Source: Bradyrhizobium tropiciagri | Lineage (GTDB): Bacteria > Pseudomonadota > Alphaproteobacteria > Rhizobiales > Xanthobacteraceae | Assembly: GCF_001189845.1 (NCBI RefSeq) | Contig: NZ_LFLZ01000029.1 | Location: 1 to 64,000, forward strand | DNA length: 64,000 nucleotides | Direction: 5' to 3' | Shown here: positions 7,958 to 16,742 of the stretch, piece after piece | Numbering within the stretch: position 1 is the stretch's first letter | How the letters are laid out: every line of letters begins with the position of its first letter | The notes under the pieces: generated by a model | What the model was told of the DNA's origin: nothing | Seen by the model: the letters and a program-made list of their open reading frames with translations, nothing else | Databases searched by the model: none | Position numbers and translations under genes: made by a program

Positions 7958-9446
7958 AACCGCGGGATATCCGGAAAGGCCAGCTTGCCGGCGTGGACAT
8001 GGACGCGGCCGAGCTCGGCGCAGCGATGCAGCGTCGGAAACACCTTGCCGGGGTTGAGCAGGCCCTCGGCATCGAAGGCGCATTTCAGCCGCTGCTGCTG
8101 GTTGAGGTCGATCTCGGTGAACATCTCCGGCATCAGGTCGCGCTTCTCGATACCGACGCCGTGCTCGCCGGTGAGCACGCCGCCGAGCTCGACGCAGCAG
8201 CGCAGGATGTCGGCGCCGAACGCCTCGGCCTTCTCGATCTCGCCGGGCTTGTTGGCATCGTAGAGGATCAGCGGGTGCAGATTGCCGTCGCCGGCGTGGA
8301 ACACATTGGCGACGCCGAGGCCATACTTCTCCGAGAGGTCGCGGATCCGCGCCAGCGCCCTCGGCAGCGCGCCGCGCGGGATGGTGCCGTCCATGCAGAG
8401 ATAGTCCGGCGAGATGCGCCCGACCGCGGGGAACGCCGCCTTGCGGCCGGCCCAGAACAGGTTGCGCTCGGCCTCCGAATTGGAGATCTGCAGCGTCACC
8501 GAGCCGCAGCCCTTGGCGATGCTCTCGACCCGCGTGATCAGCTCGTCGACCTCGATCTGTGGGCCGTCGAGCTCGATGATCAAAAGCGCCTCGACATCGA
8601 GCGGGTAGCCGGCATGGACGAAGGCTTCCGCGGCGTGGATCGCGGGCTTGTCCATCATCTCCATGCCGCCCGGGATGATGCCGGCGCCGATGATCCGTGC
8701 GACGCATTCGCCGGCCGCCTCGACCTCGGCGAAGCGACCATCAGCGCGCGCGCCGTCTCCGGCTTCTGCAGGATGCGCACCGTGATCTCGGTGATCACGC
8801 CGAGCAGGCCCTCCGAGCCCGTGATGATGCCCATTAGGTCGTAGCCGGCATTCTCGGCCGACTTGCCGCCGATGCGCAGGATCTCGCCCGACATCAGCAC
8901 GATCTCGCAGCCCAGCACGTTGTTGGTGGTCATGCCGTATTTCAGGCAGTGCACGCCGCCGGAATTCTCCGCGACATTGCCGCCGATCGAGCAGGCGATC
9001 TGCGACGACGGATCGGGTGCGTAGTAGAAGCCGGCATGGGCGACCGCCTGGCTGATCGCCAGGTTGGTGACGCCGGGCTCGGTGACAACGACGCGGTTGT
9101 CGAAGTCGATCTCGCGAATCCGCTTGAACTTGCCGAGGCCGAGCAGCACCGCGTCGGCGAGCGGCAGCGCGCCGCCGGACAGCGAGGTGCCGGAGCCGCG
9201 CGGCACCACCTTGATACCCTGGCCCTGGCAGTATTTGAGGACCTTCGCGACCTGCTCGGTGGTATTGGGCAGCACCACGACCATCGGCGGCTGCCGATAG
9301 GCGGTCAGGCCGTCGGATTCATAGGCCAGCATCTCGGCGGCGCTGTCGATCACGCCCTCGCCGGGGACGATGGCGCGCAAGGCGGCCACGATTTCGGCGC
9401 GGCGAGCAAGCACGGCCTGGTCGGCCGCCGGCATCATGATGGACAT
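7954..9446 (-). pseudogene. glcD: Glycolate oxidase subunit GlcD, frameshifted near 8735
   Basis: The FAD-linked catalytic subunit oxidising glycolate to glyoxylate. The N-terminal half (start 9446) has the FAD-binding VPRGSGTSLSGGALPL and CSIGGNVAENSGGVHCLKYG motifs and reads to ETARALMV. It then switches frame to GMEMMDKPAIHAAEAFVHAGYPLD and on through VFHAGDGNLHPLILYD and TGEHGVGIEKR to FPDIPRF. Restoring one G (CC/GG pair at 8735) gives GFAEVEAAGECVARIIGAG across the gap and a 497-residue protein, the usual GlcD length. No other damage is seen, so a sequencing error or very recent mutation is likely. If real, glycolate oxidation through GlcDEF would be lost. Confidence 0.9.
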
Positions 9447-9694
9447 TGCTGTTCCCTCGGCGGGCGTTTGCCCTTTGCCGATTTGTTACGACAAATCAAT
9501 CAGGTCTGCACCTGGTTCAGTCGCCTTGTTTCAGTCAGCCGGCCGAAGGTCGGATTGCCCCGCCCGGCAATGCCGAGTTCTCTCTCGGACAAGCGGGCGG
9601 TCATGAAACCTGTCAAAGTTTCGTGGCTTGTCCTGTCCAAGCCGGACATGCCACAAAAGATCACTACCCCCCGGGACGAAACGAAGAGAACCCC

Positions 9695-10090
9695 ATGAAC
9701 CTAAAGACCTTGAGCGCGCTGGCGGTCGTCACATCGCTGGCCACAGCATCCTCCGCGCTGGCGCAGGATGCCGCCGCCGGCAAGACCTCGTTCAACAAAT
9801 GCCTCGCCTGCCATGCGATCGGCGAAGGCGCCAAGAACAAGGTCGGCCCCGAGCTCAACGGCCTCGACGGCCGCCATTCCGGCACCGCGCCGGACTACAA
9901 TTATTCCGATGCCAACAAGAATTCCGGCATCACCTGGAACAAGGAACAGTTCCTCGAATACATCAAGGATCCGAAGGCCAAGATTCCCGGCACCAAGATG
10001 GCATTCGCCGGCATCAAGAACGAGACCGAAGCCCAGAACGTTTGGGCCTACATCTCGTCCTTCGACAAGGACGGCAAGCAGAAGCAGTAA
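9695..10090 (+). CDS. Secreted class I cytochrome c (c2/c550-like)
   Basis: A 131-residue periplasmic electron carrier. The signal peptide is MNLKTLSALAVVTSLATASS with cleavage after ALA; the mature chain has the haem motif CLACH (Cys36, Cys39, His40) and the sixth-ligand loop PGTKMAFAG (Met102). Size and motif order match small cytochromes c2/c550 that shuttle electrons between membrane complexes. The ATG at 9695 is chosen for the signal peptide; the longer open frame has no signal. A strong intrinsic terminator at 10109 makes it a single-gene unit, convergent with poxB. Confidence 0.93.
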   Translation: MNLKTLSALAVVTSLATASSALAQDAAAGKTSFNKCLACHAIGEGAKNKVGPELNGLDGRHSGTAPDYNYSDANKNSGITWNKEQFLEYIKDPKAKIPGTKMAFAGIKNETEAQNVWAYISSFDKDGKQKQ

Positions 10091-10108
10091 TCGGCGGTAT
10101 CGGACGGC

Positions 10109-10144
10109 GTCCGCCCTGTGCACCAGCCAGGGCGGACGTTTTTG
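10109..10144 (+). terminator. Rho-independent terminator of the cytochrome c gene
   Basis: Perfect 10-bp stem GTCCGCCCTG / CAGGGCGGAC (10109-10118 with 10128-10137) followed by GTTTTTG. It starts 18 bases past the stop codon and ends just before the convergent poxB stop. Confidence 0.9.
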
Positions 10145-10150
10145 TTGCGT

Positions 10151-11887
10151 TCAACGCGGCAACAGATTGGTCTTGGCGAGATCGACCACCTCGTCGCCGC
10201 GGCCGCTCATCACGGCGCGCAGCACCCACAGGCTGAAGCCCTTCACCTGCTCCAGCGTAATGGTCGGCGGCATCGACAATTCCTGCGTCGCGGTCACGAC
10301 GTCGAGCACCGCCGGCCCGTCATGCGCGAGCACGTCGCGGATCGCACCTTCGAGCTCACCCGGATCCTCCACCCTGACGCCGTGAATGCCCATGGCGCGG
10401 GCCATCGCCGCGAAATCCGGATTCTTCAGATCGACGCCAGTCTCGATGAACCCGGCGGCTTTCATCTCGAGCGCGACGAAGCCGAGCACGCTGTTGTTGA
10501 AGATCACGACCTTCACCGGCAGTTTGGCCTGGGTCAGCGTGATCAGATCGCCCATCAGCATGGCGAAGCCGCCGTCGCCGGACATCGACACCACCTGCCG
10601 TCCCGGCTGCGCCGCTTGCGCGCCGATCGCATGCGCCATCGCGTTGGCCATCGAGCCATGGACCCAGGAGCCGACCAGCCGGCGGCGGCCGTTCATCTTC
10701 AGATAGCGCGCGGCCCAGATCGTCGGCGTGCCAACGTCGGCGGTGAACACCGCGTCCTCGCTGGCCTGCTCGCTGAGCAGCCGCGCCAGATATTGCGGAT
10801 GGATCGGCTTCTGGCCCGGCTTGCCGCGGGCCAGATCGTCGAGCCCGGCGCGGGCGTCCTTGTAATGCGCGAGGCTGGCGTCGAGAAACTTACGGTCGGT
10901 CTTCGGGTTGAGCTTCGGCAACAGCGCGGCGATGGTCTCGCCGACGTCGCCGACGAGGCCGAGATCGAGCTTGCAGCGGCGGCCGAGATTTTCCGGGCGG
11001 AGATCGACCTGGGCGATGCTGATGCCGGTCGGGAAGAACTGCTTGTAGGGGAAATCGGTGCCCAGCATCAGCAGCACGTCGCAACCATGCATCGCCGCAT
11101 AGCCGGACGAGAAGCCGATGAAGCCGGTCATGCCGACGTCGTAAGGGTTGTCGTATTCGACATATTCCTTGCCGCCGAGCGCGTGCACGATCGGGCTCTT
11201 CAGCGCCTCGGCAAGCTTGAGCAGGCCGTCATGCGCGCCGGCGCAACCACGGCCGCAGAACAGCGTGACGCGCTTCGCGCCATTGAGCAGCCCGGCCAGC
11301 GCGTTCAATTCGGCATCGGCCGGACGCACCACCGGCACGGGCGGCAGCAGGCCTGCGTTCGGCGCGATGTCGCGCTTCGGCGCCGGCCGCATCGCGACAT
11401 CGCCCGGCAGCACCAGCACCGCGACGCCGCGCTTGCCGATCGCGGCGCGGATCGCGTTCTCCAGCATGTAGGGCAGCTGCGCCGGATCCGACACCAGCTC
11501 GCAATAATGGCTGCATTCGCGGAACAGGTCCTGCGGATGGGTCTCCTGGAAATAGCCGCCGCCGATCTCGGCTGACGGGATCTGGGCCGCGATCGCCAGC
11601 ACCGGCGTGCGGCTGCGATGCGCGTCGAATAGGCCGTTGATGAGATGCAGATTGCCCGGGCCGCAGGAGCCCGCGCATACCGCGAGATCTCCCGTGATCT
11701 GGGATTCGGCGGCCGCGGCGAACGCCGCCACCTCCTCGTGGCGCACATGCAGCCAGTCGATCGTGCCGCGCTTGCGCAGAGCCTCGGTCAGACCGTTGAG
11801 ACTGTCGCCGACGACACCGTAGATGCGCTTCACGCCGGCCTGGGCAAGGGTTTCGGCGATAAGGTCGGCGATGTTGTCGATCCGCAT
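10151..11887 (-). CDS. poxB: Thiamine-diphosphate-dependent pyruvate oxidase/dehydrogenase (PoxB-like)
   Basis: A 578-residue protein of the ThDP-dependent decarboxylase family. Seen in order: the N-terminal pyrimidine-binding domain with the catalytic Glu in WLHVRHEEVAAFAA; the AVCAGSCGPGNLHLINGL loop; a central FAD/nucleotide domain; and the C-terminal ThDP motif GDGGFAMLMGDLITL ending near VVIFNN. This pattern fits ubiquinone-linked pyruvate:quinone oxidoreductase, which turns pyruvate into acetate and CO2 at the membrane. A sulfoacetaldehyde or acetolactate role cannot be fully excluded, but the VGDSLNGLTEALR start is PoxB-typical. The neighbouring hydrolase lies 78 bases upstream on the same strand. 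Confidence 0.85.
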   Translation of the reverse strand: MRIDNIADLIAETLAQAGVKRIYGVVGDSLNGLTEALRKRGTIDWLHVRHEEVAAFAAAAESQITGDLAVCAGSCGPGNLHLINGLFDAHRSRTPVLAIAAQIPSAEIGGGYFQETHPQDLFRECSHYCELVSDPAQLPYMLENAIRAAIGKRGVAVLVLPGDVAMRPAPKRDIAPNAGLLPPVPVVRPADAELNALAGLLNGAKRVTLFCGRGCAGAHDGLLKLAEALKSPIVHALGGKEYVEYDNPYDVGMTGFIGFSSGYAAMHGCDVLLMLGTDFPYKQFFPTGISIAQVDLRPENLGRRCKLDLGLVGDVGETIAALLPKLNPKTDRKFLDASLAHYKDARAGLDDLARGKPGQKPIHPQYLARLLSEQASEDAVFTADVGTPTIWAARYLKMNGRRRLVGSWVHGSMANAMAHAIGAQAAQPGRQVVSMSGDGGFAMLMGDLITLTQAKLPVKVVIFNNSVLGFVALEMKAAGFIETGVDLKNPDFAAMARAMGIHGVRVEDPGELEGAIRDVLAHDGPAVLDVVTATQELSMPPTITLEQVKGFSLWVLRAVMSGRGDEVVDLAKTNLLPR

Positions 11888-11965
11888 GAGAGACGTCCTT
11901 TGATGAAATCGGAAAACCGCGCGACATGATGTTCGGCGCCACGCGGCGGCGCAAGTCTTGATGGA

Positions 11966-12961
11966 TCACAGATTCGCGGGGGCAGTCTTGTCCTTTGTTG
12001 CTGTCTGTTGGACCAACCTGCCTGCCATCGCCTCGATCTCGGACGCCACGAGATCGGGCGCGGCGTACTGCACCATGTGGCCGACGCCTGACAGCACGAT
12101 GAGCTTTGCCTGTGGCACTGTGGCTGCGAGCAGCCGCGAATGGATGGCGGTCGTGACCGTCTTGTCGACGTCGCCCGAAATGATTGACAGCGGCGCCTTG
12201 ATCTCCGCATAGCGCGGCGCCTGCTCGACGACGGCGGCCTTCAGCGAGACGAGGTCGCGCGCGTTGGCGATGAACTCGCGCGGGCGCAGCAGGAGCAATG
12301 TCGCGCTGTCACGGACGAAATCGTCAGGCATCGGCTGCGGCGCGAACACACCGCTCGCGCCCGAATTGGCGACGAGGAGGCCGAGCGACAGCGTGATCGT
12401 TTGCGCAAGCAACGGTCCGATCAGCGGCGTCGAGATCACGTCGTTGTAGCGGCCGGCGCCGCCTCGCCAGGGATAGGCGACCGGGGCGAGCAGCACGAGG
12501 CCCGCAACGCGCTCCGGATGATCGAGCGCAATGCGCAGCGCGAGCGCGCCGGCCCAGGAATGCGCCACCACGATCGCGCGGTCGACACCGATCCTGGTCA
12601 GCGCCTCCACGATCATCCGGCCCTGGACCGCAGGCGTCGAATCCGCGGCGTGCTCGCGCGTGCTCCAGCCATGCCCCGGCCGGTCGATCAGGATCACGCG
12701 ATGCGCTTTGGCGATTTGCTCGCCGAGCGGCTGCATCGCGCGGAGATTGGAGCTGGCGCCGTGCAGCATCACGACCGGCGGCCCTGCGGCATCGCGCGGG
12801 CCGAGCTCGACCACATGCAGCCGCGCGCCGGCCACATCGACCATGCGCCCCTGCGGCGGAAAGGCGCGCTGGATCAGCGCCACGCCGATTTGCGTCGCCA
12901 GGGCCAGCATCAGGGCCAGCGCCAGCCCGGCGGCCGCCAGCACGATGATCGCGGTCAACAT
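11966..12961 (-). CDS. Membrane-anchored alpha/beta hydrolase
   Basis: About 331 residues from the ATG at 12961. The N-terminus is a single long hydrophobic helix (LTAIIVLAAAGLALALMLAL) that would anchor it in the inner membrane with the catalytic domain outside. Family features follow: VVMLHGASSN (oxyanion loop), LIDRPGHGWS, and the nucleophile elbow VVAHSWAGALAL (Ser). ISGDVDKTV holds the likely Asp and LSGVGHMVQY the His. Substrate is unknown; carboxylesterase or epoxide-hydrolase-like activity is possible. The frame is open 21 codons further upstream (13024) without a better ribosome-binding site. Confidence 0.8.
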   Translation of the reverse strand: MLTAIIVLAAAGLALALMLALATQIGVALIQRAFPPQGRMVDVAGARLHVVELGPRDAAGPPVVMLHGASSNLRAMQPLGEQIAKAHRVILIDRPGHGWSTREHAADSTPAVQGRMIVEALTRIGVDRAIVVAHSWAGALALRIALDHPERVAGLVLLAPVAYPWRGGAGRYNDVISTPLIGPLLAQTITLSLGLLVANSGASGVFAPQPMPDDFVRDSATLLLLRPREFIANARDLVSLKAAVVEQAPRYAEIKAPLSIISGDVDKTVTTAIHSRLLAATVPQAKLIVLSGVGHMVQYAAPDLVASEIEAMAGRLVQQTATKDKTAPANL

Positions 12962-13349
12962 CGAGAGGGTCCCAGGACTGTGGGGTCCCTGAAGGGAGTT
13001 GGGTATCGGAAGGGTGTTGGCCACCCCGAAATTACGGGGTAGCCGAAATCAGGTTTCGCCCAGTGCCGGACTTGAGCCCTGCCGGGGCCCGCTCTGATTC
13101 GGAAAGCCAATGTCGATTTTCCGGGCTCGGCCGGGGCACAGAGTTGTCCACAATGCGCCCAGCCTGTGGATAGCGGGTTCATACCTGCGTCATTAGTAAT
13201 TTCATAGATTGCCGGTGGCATTTTCGCCATCAGACGCGAGGCTTCATCGAAACCGGGACGCTACCTGGGTGCTTCTAGGCTTATACACTGTATCCACAGG
13301 AACCCGCGTCCGCACGACGAGTTCAACGGGAAGTAATCGGAGGAGTACC
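12962..13349. other. Intergenic region between hydrolase and small ORF
   Basis: These 388 bases hold short direct repeats just before the hydrolase (GGGTATCGGAAGGGTGTTGG) and TTATACACTGTATCCACAGG near 13280. I find no convincing gene or RNA. The AGGAG before 13350 belongs to the next ORF. Confidence 0.4.
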
Positions 13350-13526
13350 ATGATTTCCGACCCTAGCGATGCGGCCATCGACCAGATCGTGGCGAGTTGC
13401 AATGGCGACCTGCGCGGCGCCCTGAAGGCGTTGTTGCTCGTGAATGAGCACCTGGAGGCGGAGCTTCAGCAATTCTACGCTGCCGTCGCCCAGGACAGCG
13501 CGTCCCGCGGCAAGTTCCTGCACTAG
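13350..13526 (+). CDS. Small conserved-looking protein, 58 residues
   Basis: The ATG at 13350 has an AGGAG site six bases upstream (GGAGGAGTACC). The protein begins MISDPSDAAIDQIVASCNGD and continues with a helical stretch (LRGALKALLLVNEHLEAELQQFYAAV). It is acidic and amphipathic, without signal or membrane segment. The ATG choice over the longer frame from 13209 rests on the ribosome-binding site and composition. Function is not recognised; such helical miniproteins are often annotated only as hypothetical in Bradyrhizobium-type genomes. Confidence 0.65.
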   Translation: MISDPSDAAIDQIVASCNGDLRGALKALLLVNEHLEAELQQFYAAVAQDSASRGKFLH

Positions 13527-13621
13527 TCTCCTACGCCGGACCGTATCGCGAGCAAGCACCAAGCTCGCGCTAACGTGCCCATCGCGTCCATCGGACCGCG
13601 ATCGCGATCAATCGTAGGCAA

Positions 13622-14278
13622 TCAGATGTCGCGGCCTTCGACCTTCTCGGTCAGCTGCTTGACGATCTGCGGCACCTTCTCGAGGTAGGGATCGACAGCC
13701 AGCGCCTTGCGGAAGGCGTCCAGCGCGCGCTTGTCGTCGCCCATATCCTGCATGATCATGCCGACACCCGCCAGCGCGCCGAAATGGCGGGGCTCGCGCG
13801 TCAGCACCTGCTGCAGATCTCCCAGCGACCGGACGTAGTCGTTCTTCAGGTAGTAGATCGTTGCACGCCGGTTCCAGGCCTCGACATAGTCGGGCCGGAG
13901 CTTGATCACAGCGTCCAGCAGTTTCAGTGCGACATCGACATTCTGCGCGTCGAGGGCGGCCTTGGCGCGCACCATCAGCAGCGCCGCGGTATCGCTCGGG
14001 GTTTGCAGCCACAGCGCCCAGATCCGCGCCTCGACGTGGCGGGCGCTGTCTTCATCAGGCGCGGCCTTCAGCGCGCCGAACAGGAAATCCAGCCCGCGGG
14101 TGCGGTCGGCCGGAACCTTCGGCAGCTTGATCGGCGCTTCCGGCAGTTTCTTCTGGGCCTTCGGCGGCGGAATCACCCGCGGATCGTCCTGCGCGACGGC
14201 CGCAACGGGCATGGCCAGAAGCGCGGCGATCAGGATCGCCAGCCGGCGGTTGGTCGGGCCAAAGAAGTTTAATCCCAT
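13622..14278 (-). CDS. Exported tetratricopeptide-repeat protein
   Basis: A 218-residue protein with an N-terminal signal (RRLAILIAALLAMPVAAVAQ). Residues about 70-210 form TPR helices: ALDAQNVDVALKLLDAVIKL, RPDYVEAWNRRATIYYLKND, YVRSLGDLQQVLTREPRHFG and MGDDKRALDAFRKALAVDPY. TPR proteins in the periplasm act as protein-protein scaffolds; no partner is evident. A Pro/Lys-rich linker (PKAQKKLPEAPIKLPKVPA) separates signal and repeats. Stands alone between the small ORF and rpmJ. Confidence 0.8.
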   Translation of the reverse strand: MGLNFFGPTNRRLAILIAALLAMPVAAVAQDDPRVIPPPKAQKKLPEAPIKLPKVPADRTRGLDFLFGALKAAPDEDSARHVEARIWALWLQTPSDTAALLMVRAKAALDAQNVDVALKLLDAVIKLRPDYVEAWNRRATIYYLKNDYVRSLGDLQQVLTREPRHFGALAGVGMIMQDMGDDKRALDAFRKALAVDPYLEKVPQIVKQLTEKVEGRDI

Positions 14279-14374
14279 GGCCGAAGTCTAGACGCACAAA
14301 GCCGCACTGCAAAGCAGCGCGGCGTCAAAGACCTGTGAAGGATGGATCGGAATCAGCCGCCGATCCGCGCGCAA

Positions 14375-14500
14375 TCAACCCTGACGGGCCTTGAAGCGGC
14401 GCTGGACCTTGTTGATCACGTAGACGCGGCCCTTGCGGCGGACCAGACGGTTGTTGCGATGGCGGCCGCGCAGCGACTTCAGCGAGTTACGGACCTTCAT
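14375..14500 (-). CDS. rpmJ: 50S ribosomal protein L36
   Basis: A 41-residue basic protein, MKVRNSLKSLRGRHRNNR then LVRRKGRVYVINKVQRRFKARQG. This is the longer form of L36 found in proteobacteria, without the zinc-binding Cys/His set of the 37-residue form. It binds 23S rRNA in the large subunit. The length, the MKVRNSLKSL start and the RFKARQG end make it unmistakable. It is not in a ribosomal operon, which is normal for this paralogue type. Confidence 0.97.
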   Translation of the reverse strand: MKVRNSLKSLRGRHRNNRLVRRKGRVYVINKVQRRFKARQG

Positions 14501-14984
14501 GGGACAATCCTGTTACTTCGAAAGGCCCGTGTTGGAGGCCGTACCTGATCAATGCCAATGCTTGGGCAAGCCAATATCCGGGCAAGCCAATCGTTGGCCA
14601 AATGGGATTTATCCCGACAAGCGGCCAGACCGCGCGGGACGGCCGCGTTCTAAGCCATCGGACCGTTAAATGTCAACGGAGATGGGCCGATTTTCGGCCA
14701 TATCCCGGCCTGGACCCCACGTCCGCCATTCCCCCATGCCATTGAGATCGCTTCGGAAACGGCGGCCGCAACGATTGTCGCGCCACGGGTCGTCCCGCCG
14801 GCATTCCCCGACGGCTGCCGCAAGACCGGCGAATCGTGCTTGCAGGCCGGACCCGGACCCATCGGACTTTCCCGGCCGAACCGGATCGGTCCGCAATGGC
14901 GCCCATCAACCTGACCGCTTGCGAAAATCGTTATATCATATAATTATTTTCCATCACCAACAAACACGCCGCCGGGGAAGCCGA
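14501..14984. other. 484-bp intergenic region between rpmJ and amidohydrolase
   Basis: It holds a 12-bp direct repeat GGGCAAGCCAAT at 14564 and 14580 upstream of rpmJ, and an AT-rich block near 14930 with a palindrome and TATAAT. Reading frames in between have no starts with ribosome-binding sites and no family character. Confidence 0.5.
14931..14943 (+). promoter_or_regulatory. Palindrome TTATATCATATAA overlapping a TATAAT box
   Basis: A perfect 6+1+6 palindrome in otherwise GC-rich DNA, overlapping TATAAT at 14939-14944 and lying about 42 bases upstream of the amidohydrolase ATG. It looks like an operator set over a -10 element. The regulator is not encoded beside it. Confidence 0.45.
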
Positions 14985-15869
14985 ATGCCCAAGCTCAAAC
15001 TGCCTGACATCGAGAAGGTCGTCGCGATCGACATCCACACCCATGCCGAGGAGCCGTGCGGCATGCATGGCGACGACGGCTATGATGATTTCCAGGCGCA
15101 GATGGCCGACTATTTCAAGTCGCCGCACAAGCATCCGCCGACCGTGCCGGAGACCGCGGCCTATTACCGGTCGAAGAACATCGCTGCCGTGATCTTCCCG
15201 GTCGATGCCGAACGCGAGACCGGCTTTCGCCGCTACAACAATCTCGAAATGCTCGAGGTCGCATCCGATCATCTCGACGTGCTGATCCCGTTCGTCTCGA
15301 TCGATCCGCACAAGGGCAAGCTCGGCGTCCGCGAGGCGAAGAGGCTGATCGAGGACTACGGCGTCCGCGGCTTCAAATTCCATCCGACCATGCAGGGCTT
15401 CTACGCCAACGACCGCATGGCCTATCCGCTCTATGAGGCGATCAATGACGGCGGCGCGATCGCGCTGTTTCATACCGGCCAGACCGGCGTCGGCTCGGGC
15501 ATGCCGGGCGGCATGGGGATGCGGCTGAAATATTCCAACCCGATGTACATGGACGACGTCGCGGCCGATTTCCCCGACCTCAAGATCATCCTCGCACATC
15601 CCTCCTTCCCCTGGCAGGAAGAGGCGCTGTCGGTCGCGACCCACAAGCCGCACGTCTATATCGACCTGTCCGGCTGGTCGCCGAAATATTTCCCGCCGAT
15701 CCTGGTGCGCTACATCAACTCGATCCTGCAGGACAAGATGCTGTTCGGGTCCGACTGGCCTGTCATCACGCCGGATCGCTGGCTCGCCGATTTCGCCAAG
15801 CTCGACATCCGCGAGGAGATCCGGCCGAAAGTCCTCAAAGCCAACGCGCGGAAGATTTTGGGCATCTGA
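14985..15869 (+). CDS. Amidohydrolase family protein (ACMSD-like TIM barrel)
   Basis: 294 residues from the ATG at 14985 (GGGGAAG just upstream). The metal site begins with AIDIHTHAE (His18, His20). Later features are VRGFKFHPTMQGFYAND, ALFHTGQTG, LKIILAHPSFPWQEEA and the C-terminal LFGSDWPVITPDRW with the catalytic Asp. This set and length place it in Amidohydro_2, which includes 2-amino-3-carboxymuconate semialdehyde decarboxylase and gamma-resorcylate decarboxylase; the exact substrate is open. It leads a same-strand run with a dienelactone hydrolase and a haloacid dehalogenase, suggesting catabolism of a ring-derived acid. Confidence 0.85.
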   Translation: MPKLKLPDIEKVVAIDIHTHAEEPCGMHGDDGYDDFQAQMADYFKSPHKHPPTVPETAAYYRSKNIAAVIFPVDAERETGFRRYNNLEMLEVASDHLDVLIPFVSIDPHKGKLGVREAKRLIEDYGVRGFKFHPTMQGFYANDRMAYPLYEAINDGGAIALFHTGQTGVGSGMPGGMGMRLKYSNPMYMDDVAADFPDLKIILAHPSFPWQEEALSVATHKPHVYIDLSGWSPKYFPPILVRYINSILQDKMLFGSDWPVITPDRWLADFAKLDIREEIRPKVLKANARKILGI

Positions 15870-15905
15870 GGGAGTATTGTCGGCGGCAAGCTTCGGAGGT
15901 GGTTC

Positions 15906-16742
15906 ATGACCAGCTTCACCGGACTTGCCCTCGCTGCACTCGCGCTCTGGAGCATCGGCGCGCTCCCTGCGCCGGCGGCCGATAATCCGCCGCGCCTCGT
16001 CGAGTTCGAAAGTCCGCTGGCGGGACCGCAGGCGTTGCAGGGTTTTCTGCGCGTGCCCGATAGTTCCGGTCCCTCACCCGCGGTCGTGCTGATGCACGGC
16101 TGCGGCGGCGGCTGGCGAGGGGTCGACGAGCGCTGGGGCAAGCGGCTCGCCGAATGGGGCTATGTCGCGCTGACGATCGACCGCTTCGGCACGCGCGGCA
16201 TCACGAGCGCGTGCACGGGCGGACTGCCGCCGTCGACATTGTATGATGCGTACCGCGCGCTGGACTATCTGGTCGGACAGCCGACGGTCGATCCGAGCCG
16301 GGTGGCCGTGCTGGGATTTTCGCAAGGCGCGACTCTTGCGCTGCTCGCGGTGGAGCGCGGCCAGATCGAAAGCTCCTCAACGGAAAAATTTCGCGCTGCG
16401 ATCGGCTTCTATCCGCTGTGCGGCGGGGTCAAGGGCAACATGACCGTGCCGACGCTGATCCTGGTCGGCGAGCTCGACGACTGGGCGCCCGCGAACGCGT
16501 GCCGCAACCTTGCCGAGGGCAGCGACGACTGGGGCATGGCGCGCGAGAAGGACAAGGGGATTCCAATCGCGATCACGGTCTATCCCGGCGCCTATCACGA
16601 TTTCGACGTGCCGCGCTACAGCACGCCGGCGCAGCAGCTCGGTCATCACCTCGAATTCAACGCGGCGGCCCGCGACCAATCCGTCGACGCACTCAGGAAT
16701 TTCCTGTATTCGACGATCGGCGGGCAAGAGAGACCACAATGA
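15906..16742 (+). CDS. Exported dienelactone hydrolase family protein
   Basis: 278 residues with an N-terminal signal (TSFTGLALAALALWSIGALPAPAA). The alpha/beta-hydrolase core shows VVLMHGCGGGWRG, nucleophile motif VLGFSQGATLALL (Ser), LVGELDDW (Asp) and PGAYHDFD (His). This places a DLH-type hydrolase in the periplasm, where it may open lactones or cleave esters. It starts 36 bases after the amidohydrolase stop and overlaps the next gene by ATGA, so an operon is likely. Confidence 0.85.
   Translation: MTSFTGLALAALALWSIGALPAPAADNPPRLVEFESPLAGPQALQGFLRVPDSSGPSPAVVLMHGCGGGWRGVDERWGKRLAEWGYVALTIDRFGTRGITSACTGGLPPSTLYDAYRALDYLVGQPTVDPSRVAVLGFSQGATLALLAVERGQIESSSTEKFRAAIGFYPLCGGVKGNMTVPTLILVGELDDWAPANACRNLAEGSDDWGMAREKDKGIPIAITVYPGAYHDFDVPRYSTPAQQLGHHLEFNAAARDQSVDALRNFLYSTIGGQERPQ

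Noticed and set aside
10118..11575. Long plus-strand frame opposite poxB
   Set aside because: Antisense shadow; the ThDP and catalytic motifs are on the minus strand.
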